A stretch of DNA of 5,413 bases, from assembly GCA_938023775.1 (NCBI GenBank), contig CALJDB010000002.1, positions 1 through 5,413 on the forward strand, read 5' to 3'. The DNA is from an uncultured Clostridia bacterium. GTDB taxonomy: Bacteria; Bacillota; Clostridia; Oscillospirales; Oscillospiraceae. The notes under the pieces were generated by a model. It made no database searches, had not been told where the DNA came from, and saw only the letters and a program-made list of their open reading frames with translations. Of this stretch, positions 1 to 5,413 are shown one piece after another. How positions within the stretch are numbered: the stretch's first letter is position 1; every line of letters starts with the position of its first letter. Position numbers and translations under genes: made by a program.

Positions 1-135
<135 letters not shown>

Positions 136-140
136 TTATT

Positions 141-145
141 TCCTC
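141..145 (-). promoter_or_regulatory. Ribosome binding site of metG
   Basis: The minus strand reads GAGGA here, 11 nt before the metG ATG. The spacing is slightly long but acceptable. The site lies in the 36-bp gap after the vanW-like stop codon, so translation of metG probably initiates independently within a shared transcript. Confidence 0.6.
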
Positions 146-165
146 TGTCTTTCCCAGTTTTTTGG

Positions 166-1881
166 TCATTCCTGCGGCGCGTCCGCCGGCTCGGTCGGAA
201 CGGGGGTCTCGGCGGGGACGGGCGTTTCCGTTTCTGCGGGCGGCTCGGTCGGATCCGGCGTCGGCGTTTCGGCGGGCGGCTCGGTGGGCTGCGGCGTCTC
301 CGTCGGCGTCGGGGTCTCGCTCGGGACCGGCGTCTCCTCCGGTTCGAGCGCTTCGGGCGGCCACTCGATGTCCTCCTCGTGATAGTTATAGGTGCTGAGC
401 TCCTCCGCCGTGCGGCTTAAAAGTGTGCCGTCGGCGCTATATACGCTGCGGTAAGTCTGCGCCTTGTAGCCGAGCTTTACGTCCGTCCACTTTTTGTCGA
501 AGAAAAACCACGTGTTCGCTGTCATCTCAACATAGCTGCCGTCCGTGTCCGTGCCCCAGAATTCCACGGTGACGGAGGCGTTATTTTCCGCCATATACGC
601 CCGGATGCGCACGGGGTATTCGCGGTCGTTCACGAATTTGAACTCCGGTCCGCCCCAGCTCACCGTGGCGTCCAGTCCCGCGGGCAGATAACCGACCGGG
701 AACATGTGGCAGGTGCGGGCGGTGATCTTCAGATTGGCGTAAAGCGCGCAGTAATAGACCTCGGAGCTCACCTGACAGATGCCGCCGCCGTATTCCTGCA
801 CGGTCTCGCCGCCGGAGTAAGCCCCGGCGAGCATATAGCCGCGCTCCTGCGTTCGCTTGCCGAGCGCCGTGTTATAGGAAAACTCGTCCCCCGGCATCAG
901 CACGATACCGTCGATCGCCTCCGCCGCAAGGCGGACGTTGTTGATTCTGCCCGCGCCGCTGCCCCAGAGCGAGGTGGTGGACTCGCTGAGCTTATCGCGG
1001 AAAAGCAGCTCCTCCAGCTCCGCCGCCGTCACCTCCGGCTCGTCGAGCTCGAGCGGGATCTCCACGGTCTCGCCGTAGCCCGCGGCGTCCCAGAGACGCT
1101 GCGCCGCCGCGACGTCGAAGCTGACGCCGACGGTCTCCGGCACGATCTCGCCCGTTTCCGGGTCATAGTAAGCATCAGCGCGCTCGGCGTAAACGGTGTT
1201 GTAAACGCCCTGAAGGTCCAGCGCGGCGTCCGGCTCGATCTCCGCTTCATAGCGGAAAGCGCCGTAGTCCTGCTCGCGGAACGCGGCGGCGATCCGGGCG
1301 GCGAGCGCGTCGCAGTCGATGGTGACGCCCTGCGCGCCCTTGACGACGGTGATGCTGTCTTCGCCGATGCGCAGCTCATTTTCCAGCAGCGAGAGCCGAG
1401 CCTCCTGCGCGGCGGCGTCCACCGCGGCGCGGATGGCGGTCTCGTCCACCGTGAACGCCGCCTCCGCGTCGAGCTTGAGCCCGCCGCCGAGCGCGCAGCG
1501 CAGATAGCCGAGCGCGTTTTCCACGGCGCTGCCGCCGCGCGGCGCGTCGTAAGCGCGCTTCGCGAGCGTCTCCGGCTCCGCCGTGCAGACCTCGTCGGCG
1601 CTGAGCGTCAGCTCCACGCCGGCGGGGAGCTCCGCCGTCACGCTGCCCTCCGGGACCTCGCCGAAGCCGGCATCGCGCAGCGTCTGCGCCGCCTCGTCCA
1701 CGGTCATCCCGCCGAGGGCGACGCCCCCAAGGGAAACATTCGGATAAACCTTGTCATAGCGCCCGGCGAGCACGACGCCCGCCGCAGCCGCGGAAAGCAG
1801 CACCGCCAGCACGACCAGAACCGTGATCAAAACCAATCGCCCGCGCCCCCGCGCGGTATGAGATGGGGTTTTCTTCGTCAT
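166..1881 (-). CDS. Membrane-anchored VanW family protein with Pro/Thr/Glu-rich C-terminal tail
   Basis: A 571-residue protein. A basic N-terminus (TKK, RGRGR) precedes one hydrophobic segment at about residues 16-38, so it is predicted to be a single-pass protein with its bulk outside the membrane. After the anchor comes the YPNVSLGGVALGGMT block (46-60), typical of proteins with a PG_binding_4-type region, which spans roughly 60-290 and includes KGAQGVTIDCDALAARI. The VanW domain covers about 308-430: GRINNVRLAAEAI, PGDEFSYN, YGGGICQVSSEVYY, and LDATVSWGGPEFKF...YPVRI. The last 60 residues are low-complexity P/T/E repeats. VanW was named from vancomycin-resistance clusters, where it is accessory; its biochemical role is unsettled, and chromosomal copies like this one are common in Clostridia and are not evidence of resistance. 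I chose ATG 1881 over an in-frame ATG at 1950 because GGAG sits 7 nt upstream and the signal-anchor follows naturally. No G5 domain is seen. Confidence 0.93.
   Translation of the reverse strand: MTKKTPSHTARGRGRLVLITVLVVLAVLLSAAAAGVVLAGRYDKVYPNVSLGGVALGGMTVDEAAQTLRDAGFGEVPEGSVTAELPAGVELTLSADEVCTAEPETLAKRAYDAPRGGSAVENALGYLRCALGGGLKLDAEAAFTVDETAIRAAVDAAAQEARLSLLENELRIGEDSITVVKGAQGVTIDCDALAARIAAAFREQDYGAFRYEAEIEPDAALDLQGVYNTVYAERADAYYDPETGEIVPETVGVSFDVAAAQRLWDAAGYGETVEIPLELDEPEVTAAELEELLFRDKLSESTTSLWGSGAGRINNVRLAAEAIDGIVLMPGDEFSYNTALGKRTQERGYMLAGAYSGGETVQEYGGGICQVSSEVYYCALYANLKITARTCHMFPVGYLPAGLDATVSWGGPEFKFVNDREYPVRIRAYMAENNASVTVEFWGTDTDGSYVEMTANTWFFFDKKWTDVKLGYKAQTYRSVYSADGTLLSRTAEELSTYNYHEEDIEWPPEALEPEETPVPSETPTPTETPQPTEPPAETPTPDPTEPPAETETPVPAETPVPTEPADAPQE
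169..348 (-). repeat. Pro/Thr/Glu-rich repetitive tail of the VanW-like protein
   Basis: Residues 512-571 of the VanW-like protein consist almost entirely of P, T, E and A in degenerate units such as ETPVP, ETPTP, TEPPAE and ETPVPTE. At the DNA level GCGGGCGGCTCGGT occurs identically at 236-249 and 272-285 on the + strand, with a partial third copy near 184-197, which suggests expansion by duplication. Such tails often act as disordered spacers across or within the cell wall. That role is inference; no LPXTG sorting motif is present. Confidence 0.8.
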
Positions 1882-1888
1882 AATAAAT

Positions 1889-1892
1889 CTCC
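1889..1892 (-). promoter_or_regulatory. Ribosome binding site that fixes the vanW-like start
   Basis: The minus strand reads GGAG followed by a 7-nt A/T-rich spacer (ATTTATT) and ATG at 1881. This is the best Shine-Dalgarno in the window and favours the 1881 start over the in-frame ATG at 1950, which would add 23 residues encoded by palindromic intergenic DNA. Confidence 0.85.
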
Positions 1893-1908
1893 AAAAAGAA
1901 AGAAAAAG

Positions 1909-1996
1909 CCTCGCAGAGTTTGCGGCGCGCACGCCGCAAATGAATTTCAATTATTTTTCGGCGCGACACGTGCATGCCGAAAAATACTCTGCGCGG
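1909..1996 (-). other. Nested three-stem structure in the leader of the vanW-like gene
   Basis: An outer inverted repeat pairs CGCAGAG (1912-1918) with CTCTGCG (1987-1993). It can be extended by CC (1909-1910) with GG (1995-1996) across one mismatch. Inside it lie two perfect hairpins: 9-bp arms TTTGCGGCG (1919-1927) and CGCCGCAAA (1932-1940) around a CGCA loop, and 11-bp arms TATTTTTCGGC (1952-1962) and GCCGAAAAATA (1976-1986) around a 13-nt loop that contains CACGTG. In the minus-strand RNA this would fold as a three-way junction about 30 nt before the vanW-like ribosome binding site, followed by a pyrimidine-rich stretch at 1888-1907. It could be a cis-regulatory leader or an intergenic mobile palindrome. 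I recognise no known riboswitch class. Confidence 0.55.
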
Positions 1997-2038
1997 AGCG
2001 AACGTGCGCCCTCCGGGGCGTGCGCTGAGCGGAGTGAA
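1989..2038. repeat. Direct repeats flanking a GC-rich imperfect hairpin
   Basis: CTGCGCGGAGCGAA (1989-2002) and CTGAGCGGAGTGAA (2025-2038) match at 11 of 14 positions. Between them CGTGCGC occurs twice (2003-2009 and 2019-2025). The core CGCCC/GGGCG (2007-2011 with 2016-2020) can form a 5-bp stem around TCCG, extendable on the + strand through two G-T pairs. The element lies between the twin hairpins at 2045-2121 and the vanW leader structure. No function can be assigned. Confidence 0.5.
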
Positions 2039-2044
2039 GCTTTT

Positions 2045-2121
2045 TCAAACCGAATGGCTCCGCCATTCGGTTTGACGCGAAGCGTTTCAAATGAGAGCCC
2101 AGCGCAGCGGGTCTCATTTGA
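2045..2121. repeat. Twin strong hairpins overlapping the hemW stop codon
   Basis: The first hairpin has perfect 14-bp arms TCAAACCGAATGGC (2045-2058) and GCCATTCGGTTTGA (2062-2075) around the triloop TCC. A small stem ACGC/GCGT with loop GAA follows at 2075-2085. The second hairpin has 10-bp arms TCAAATGAGA (2087-2096) and TCTCATTTGA (2112-2121), plus an inner CCC/GGG pairing. The hemW TGA stop (2114-2116) lies inside the latter arm. In hemW transcription order the 14-bp hairpin is followed by A residues rather than U, so it is not a classic intrinsic terminator. It may protect RNA 3' ends or represent a palindromic repeat family. Confidence 0.7.
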
Positions 2122-3355
2122 CTTTATAAAATATCTCGTCCCCCGCGGGGAGCTCGCCGCGCTCGGCGAAGAGGTCCATGCTGTCCACCCACGGGTTGCC
2201 GCTCAGCTTATATTCGCCCTGCTTATCGAGCATCAGCCCGATGAGCATGTTGCTCAGCAGGAAGCCCGAGGGCGTAAAGTGCCAGCGGCCCGATTCCTCC
2301 ACCGCCCAGCCCTTGCGGGCAAATTCCTGCAAAAGCTCCTCCAACGGGGCAAAATCGCTGCGGTAAAGGTTATGATACTCCTTCGCGGAGATGCCCCGCA
2401 CCGTCCGCATTCCGAGCATCAGATACTCCGCGGCTCTGCCCAGCAGGTCGACCTTCTCGCACTCGGCAAGAATACTCTCCCCGCTCTGAACGCCGCTTAT
2501 GTATTTTTGCAGATCCTTTTCATAGCTGTAGCGCACGCCGCCGGCGCAGCTCGCCGCGCCGGGACCGAAGCCCATGTAGTCCTGCAAAAGCCAGTATTTC
2601 AGATTGTGCTTCGACTCGAAGCCGGGCTTTGCGAAATTGCTGATCTCATACTGCCGGTAGCCGTAGCGCTCAAGCGTCTCGACGGTGTAAAGGTACATAT
2701 CCGCCTGCTCGTCGTCGTCCGGCAGGATAGGCGAGCCGGCATAGTCCCGCGCCATCGGCGTGCCGGGCTCCAGCTTCAGGCCGTAGCAGGAGAGGTGGTC
2801 CGGCTGGAGCGCGAGCGCGCGGCCCAGCGTGTCCGTCCAGTCCATGCGCGTCTGGCTCGGCAGCCCGTAAATGAGGTCGAGGCTGACGTTATCGAACCCG
2901 GCGGCGCGCGCGTTTTTCACCGCCGCCTCCACCTGCTTCCAGTTATGGCGTCTGCCGATGAGCTTCAATATTGCGTCGTTCGCCGACTGCGCGCCGATGG
3001 AGAGGCGGTTCACGCCCTCGCTGCGCAGCAGGAGAAGATCGCGGCGGGTCACGCTGTCGGGGTTGACCTCCACCGTGACCTCCGCGGTTTTATAGACGAG
3101 CGCGTCGCGCTTGAGCGCGTTGAAAATGTCGCAGATGCGCCGCGCGCCGTAATAGCTCGGCGTTCCGCCGCCGAAATAGACCGTGTCCGTATAGTATTCC
3201 CGCAGCTGCGGTCCCGCCTCGCGCAGATGCTGGAGCAGCGCGTTATGATAGCGCGGCATCAGCTTGTCGCAGCCCGCGAGCGAATAAAAATCGCAGTAGC
3301 CGCACTTGCTGGCGCAGAAGGGAATGTGGATATAAATGCCGAGTGTTTTGTCCAT
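2114..3355 (-). CDS. hemW: Radical SAM family heme chaperone HemW (coproporphyrinogen oxidase-like)
   Basis: A 413-residue cytoplasmic iron-sulfur protein. HemW binds a [4Fe-4S] cluster and S-adenosylmethionine and is known to bind heme and deliver it to target proteins; it was often misannotated as oxygen-independent coproporphyrinogen III oxidase (HemN). The N-terminus IYIHIPFCASKCGYCDF places the cluster cysteines at C14, C18 and C21. The residue after the last spacer is F23, not the extra cysteine of true HemN, which supports HemW. Other motifs are FGGGTPS (61-67), VEVNPDS (95-101), LSIGAQS (118-124), LDLIYGLPSQT (159-169), the HNLKYW heme-binding signature (250-255) and GFGPGAAS (262-269). 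A HemN C-terminal-like domain follows at about 300-375. The protein is somewhat longer than the roughly 380 residues usual for HemW, because of a hydrophilic tail after SNMLIGLMLDK. ATG 3355 is the only start that keeps the conserved N-terminus; GGAG lies 11 nt upstream. Confidence 0.95.
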   Translation of the reverse strand: MDKTLGIYIHIPFCASKCGYCDFYSLAGCDKLMPRYHNALLQHLREAGPQLREYYTDTVYFGGGTPSYYGARRICDIFNALKRDALVYKTAEVTVEVNPDSVTRRDLLLLRSEGVNRLSIGAQSANDAILKLIGRRHNWKQVEAAVKNARAAGFDNVSLDLIYGLPSQTRMDWTDTLGRALALQPDHLSCYGLKLEPGTPMARDYAGSPILPDDDEQADMYLYTVETLERYGYRQYEISNFAKPGFESKHNLKYWLLQDYMGFGPGAASCAGGVRYSYEKDLQKYISGVQSGESILAECEKVDLLGRAAEYLMLGMRTVRGISAKEYHNLYRSDFAPLEELLQEFARKGWAVEESGRWHFTPSGFLLSNMLIGLMLDKQGEYKLSGNPWVDSMDLFAERGELPAGDEIFYKVK

Positions 3356-3366
3356 GATCTGATCCG

Positions 3367-3370
3367 CTCC
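3367..3370 (-). promoter_or_regulatory. Probable ribosome binding site of hemW
   Basis: The minus strand reads GGAG 11 nt before the hemW ATG at 3355. It overlaps an out-of-frame ATG at 3372 (ATGGAG). No in-frame alternative start lies nearby upstream, so this weak, long-spaced site is the best candidate. Confidence 0.5.
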
Positions 3371-3392
3371 ATGGTGTTGGGGTGGGGTGTGA

Positions 3393-3545
3393 GCCGCCTC
3401 CCCTGTGCAAGGGGAGGTGGCTGCCGCGCAGCGGCAGACGGAGGGGTTGTAAGCTTCCGAAATATCCAGGCTCGGCGTTTCCGGAGGCTTGGTAACAACC
3501 CCTCAGTCAGCCTTCGGCTGACAGCTCCCCTTGCACAGGGGAGCC
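3393..3545. repeat. Inverted pair of hairpin repeats (REP/MITE-like palindromic element)
   Basis: Two copies of one repeat face each other. A 19-nt block CTCCCCTGTGCAAGGGGAG (3398-3416) recurs perfectly as its reverse complement at 3525-3543. GAGGGGTTGT (3441-3450) recurs inverted at 3495-3504. AAGCTTCCGAAA (3451-3462) recurs inverted with small changes at 3478-3490. Each arm holds two hairpins: GCCGCCTCCCCT/AGGGGAGGTGGC (3393-3404 with 3410-3421) and CTGCCGC/GCGGCAG (3421-3427 with 3431-3437) on the left; GTCAGCC/GGCTGAC (3506-3512 with 3516-3522) and GCTCCCCT/AGGGGAGC (3524-3531 with 3537-3544) on the right. The second hairpin differs in sequence between arms yet keeps perfect pairing. The centre (3463-3477) is unpaired. 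It has no coding capacity. From memory, similar blocks are frequent in gut Clostridia genomes; this was not checked. Confidence 0.8.
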
Positions 3546-3548
3546 TTT

Positions 3549-3568
3549 AAAAGGTGCCGCTTCGCGGC
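3549..3568 (-). terminator. Weak candidate terminator or small hairpin after htpG
   Basis: Just past the htpG stop codon the minus strand can form GCCGC-GAA-GCGGC (3568-3556), followed by ACC and four T residues (3552-3549). The stem is only 5 bp and the T tract is short and offset, so termination here is uncertain. The larger inverted hairpins immediately downstream could contribute. Confidence 0.3.
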
Positions 3569-3574
3569 GCTTGG

Positions 3575-5413
3575 TTAGAATAACGTGCACACCAGCTCCG
3601 CGTACTCCGCCGGGTTTTCCAGCGGGAGTCCCGCGATGAGCCTTGCCTGCGCGTAGAGCACCTTTGCGTAGCGCGCGGCGCGGTCGCGGTCTCCGGCGTC
3701 GTAAGCGGCGCGGAGCGCCTCGAACGCGGCATGGGAGCCGTTGAGCTCCAGCACCTTCTTGGCGCGGGGCTTGTCCTCGTCCTTGCCGGGCAGGGCGCGG
3801 AAGTATTTTTCCACCTCCAGCGTGATCTCGCCCTCCGTGGTGAGGCAGACGGGGTGGGTCTTGAGCTTGTGGGAAAGGCGCACGGCGAACACCTCGTCGC
3901 CGAGGCTCTCCTTCACGAAGTCGAGCAGCGCCTGATTTTCCTCCGCCTTCTTCTCCGTGTCCGCCTTTTCGAGATCGGTCTCCAGACCGAGGTCCGACGC
4001 GGCGCTGACGTTGCAAAACTTCTTGCCCTCATACTCGCCGAGCAGCTGCACGAGGAACTCGTCCACATCGTCGGTCATATAGAGCAGCCCGAAGCCCGCG
4101 TCGCGTACCTGCTCCGTCTGGGGCAGCGCCGCGGCGAGCGCGGGGGTCTCCGCCGCCGCGTAGTAAATCATTTTCTGACTCTCCGGCATCTTTTTTGCAT
4201 ACTCACCGAGGCTCATAAGCTCCTCACCGAAGGAGTTTGCGAACACGAGCAGGTCCTTCAGCTCGTCTTTTTTCATGCCGTAATCGGCGACGACGCCGTA
4301 TTTGATCTGCAAGCCGAAGGCGCGCCAGAACTGCGTGTAAGCCTCCCGGTTCTCGTCCAGCAGCTTTTTGAGCTCCGCGCGGATCTTTTTCTCCAGATTC
4401 TGCGCGATGACGCGAAGCTGCCGGTCGTGCTGCAAAATTTCGCGGGAGATATTGAGCGAGAGGTCCGGCGAATCGACGACGCCGCGGACGAAGCGGAAGC
4501 AGTCCGGCAGCAGGTCGGCGCACTTATCCATGATCATCACGCCGCTGCTGTAGAGCTGGAGCCCCGGCTGATAGTCGCGGCTATAAAAATCGTAGGGCGC
4601 CTTCGCCGGGATGAAGAGCATCGCCTTATAGGTGACGGCGCCCTCCGCGTTCACGCGGATGACCGCGAGCGGCTCCTCCGTGTCGTGGAATTTTTCCTTA
4701 TAGAACGCCTTGCAGTCGTCGTCGCTGACGTCGGAGCGGCTGCGCTGCCAGATGGGGACCATGGAGTTCACGGTCTCCTCCTCCATGGTGCTGACGAACT
4801 CGGTCTTGGGCTTGCCGTCGTCGTCCACCTCGCCGGTCTCCTTCTGCTCATAGTGCTCAACGTCCATGACGATGGGCCAGCGGACATAGTCGGAGTATTT
4901 TTTCACGAGCTCCTTCAGCCGCCAGCTCTCCAGATACTCGCCGTAGTGCTCCTCCTCCGTGTCGGGCTTCAAGTGCATGATGACGTCCGTGCCCGCCGCG
5001 GTGCGCTCGCCATCGGTGACGGTGTAGCCGTCCGCGCCGGTGCTCTCCCAGACGCTCGCGGTCTCCTCGCCGTATTTGCGGGAGACGACGGTCACTTTGT
5101 CCGCGACCATAAACGCGCTGTAAAACCCGACGCCGAACTGCCCGATGATGTCCACGTCCGCGCGGTTCTTCTCCTCCGCGTCCATATCGTGCTTGAACTG
5201 GAACGAGCCGCTGCGCGCGATAACGCCGAGATTCTGTTCCATCTCCTCGCGCGTCATGCCGATGCCGTTGTCGCTGACGGTGAGCGTCCGGGCGTCGCGG
5301 TCCGCCGTGAGGCGGATGCGGAAGTCGCCGCGCTCCAAGCCCACACCGTCGTCCGTGAGGGACAGGTAGCAGAGCTTGTCGATCGCGTCGGATGCGTTGG
5401 AGATGATCTCGCG
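3575..5413 (-). CDS. htpG: Molecular chaperone HtpG (Hsp90 family), 5' end outside window
   Basis: The window holds 612 codons plus a TAA stop. The frame is open to the window edge, whose first visible residues are REIISNASDAIDKL. This matches the start of the Hsp90 ATP-binding domain, so roughly 30 N-terminal residues are missing. Hsp90 is a cytoplasmic ATP-dependent dimeric chaperone. Counting from the edge, visible motifs are the helix with the putative catalytic Glu and Mg-binding Asn (residues 2 and 6), SDNGIGM (47-53), the lid segment NLGVIARSGS, GQFGVGFYSAF (91-101), the middle domain with NSMVPIWQ and YKEKFHD, and LNISREILQ (320-328) with the conserved Arg that contacts ATP gamma-phosphate in the family. 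The C-terminal dimerization domain ends in LVCTLF. All key residues appear intact. A GTG at 5344 is internal, not the start. The next gene downstream, hemW, begins 219 bp later. Confidence 0.97.
   Translation of the reverse strand, partial: REIISNASDAIDKLCYLSLTDDGVGLERGDFRIRLTADRDARTLTVSDNGIGMTREEMEQNLGVIARSGSFQFKHDMDAEEKNRADVDIIGQFGVGFYSAFMVADKVTVVSRKYGEETASVWESTGADGYTVTDGERTAAGTDVIMHLKPDTEEEHYGEYLESWRLKELVKKYSDYVRWPIVMDVEHYEQKETGEVDDDGKPKTEFVSTMEEETVNSMVPIWQRSRSDVSDDDCKAFYKEKFHDTEEPLAVIRVNAEGAVTYKAMLFIPAKAPYDFYSRDYQPGLQLYSSGVMIMDKCADLLPDCFRFVRGVVDSPDLSLNISREILQHDRQLRVIAQNLEKKIRAELKKLLDENREAYTQFWRAFGLQIKYGVVADYGMKKDELKDLLVFANSFGEELMSLGEYAKKMPESQKMIYYAAAETPALAAALPQTEQVRDAGFGLLYMTDDVDEFLVQLLGEYEGKKFCNVSAASDLGLETDLEKADTEKKAEENQALLDFVKESLGDEVFAVRLSHKLKTHPVCLTTEGEITLEVEKYFRALPGKDEDKPRAKKVLELNGSHAAFEALRAAYDAGDRDRAARYAKVLYAQARLIAGLPLENPAEYAELVCTLF

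Noticed and set aside
166..1881. Vancomycin resistance determinant
   Set aside because: VanW-domain proteins are common chromosomal envelope proteins in Clostridia, and no vanA/B ligase, vanH, vanX or vanRS gene is present in the window.
1882..1950. In-frame upstream ATG at 1950 as the vanW-like start
   Set aside because: It would add 23 residues encoded by palindromic spacer DNA, whereas ATG 1881 has a strong GGAG 7 nt upstream and gives a standard N-terminal anchor.
1951..1956. Promoter for the vanW-like gene (TTGAAA-like -35 near 1950)
   Set aside because: No acceptable -10 hexamer is found at 16-18 nt spacing; the downstream sequence is the GC-rich hairpin.
3259..3372. Out-of-frame ATG at 3372 overlapping the hemW start
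   Set aside because: It reads a short peptide in a shadow frame of hemW without family resemblance; the ATGGAG match is better explained as the hemW Shine-Dalgarno region.
3373..3392. G-rich stretch on the + strand as a possible G-quadruplex
   Set aside because: Only two runs of four G plus shorter pairs are present, so at best a weak two-layer structure; no functional context supports it.
1940..3550. A 536-codon open frame on the + strand, and another of 440 codons at 706-2028
   Set aside because: Both run antisense to the well-supported hemW and vanW-like genes, show no recognisable domain, and are explained by high GC content suppressing stop codons in shadow frames.
5342..5344. GTG as the start codon of htpG
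   Set aside because: The frame continues open to the window edge and encodes the conserved REIISNASDAIDKL segment of Hsp90 upstream of this codon.

Overview
The window is GC-rich chromosomal DNA carrying four protein genes, all on the minus strand. In transcription order they are htpG (Hsp90 chaperone, 5' end outside the window), hemW (radical SAM heme chaperone), a membrane-anchored VanW-domain protein, and metG (methionyl-tRNA synthetase, only its first 43 codons present). The gene families, GGAG-type ribosome binding sites, the Clostridia-style VanW protein with a Pro/Thr/Glu tail, and the style of the intergenic palindromes together suggest an anaerobic Firmicute (class Clostridia, perhaps a gut Oscillospirales-like lineage). 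That assignment is inference; no taxonomic marker was compared.

Layout on the + strand coordinates: metG start (1-129), a 36-bp gap, vanW-like gene (166-1881), a 232-bp palindrome-rich spacer (1882-2113), hemW (2114-3355), a 219-bp palindrome-rich spacer (3356-3574), and htpG (3575 to beyond 5413). The short gap before metG suggests that vanW and metG are co-transcribed. The two larger spacers are dense in inverted repeats and could separate transcription units or hold processing sites. I could not identify a convincing promoter in either.

The proteins are conserved housekeeping or cell-envelope functions (protein folding, heme delivery, cell-wall-associated VanW, translation) with no obvious shared pathway. 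I found no phage, CRISPR, transposase, toxin-antitoxin or defence gene. The part most worth a second look is the non-coding DNA: (i) a nearly symmetric inverted pair of hairpin repeats at 3393-3545, resembling a REP/MITE-type element; (ii) a nested three-stem structure at 1909-1996 directly upstream of the vanW-like gene; and (iii) a pair of strong hairpins at 2045-2121 whose outer arm supplies the hemW stop codon. No new protein system is evident here.
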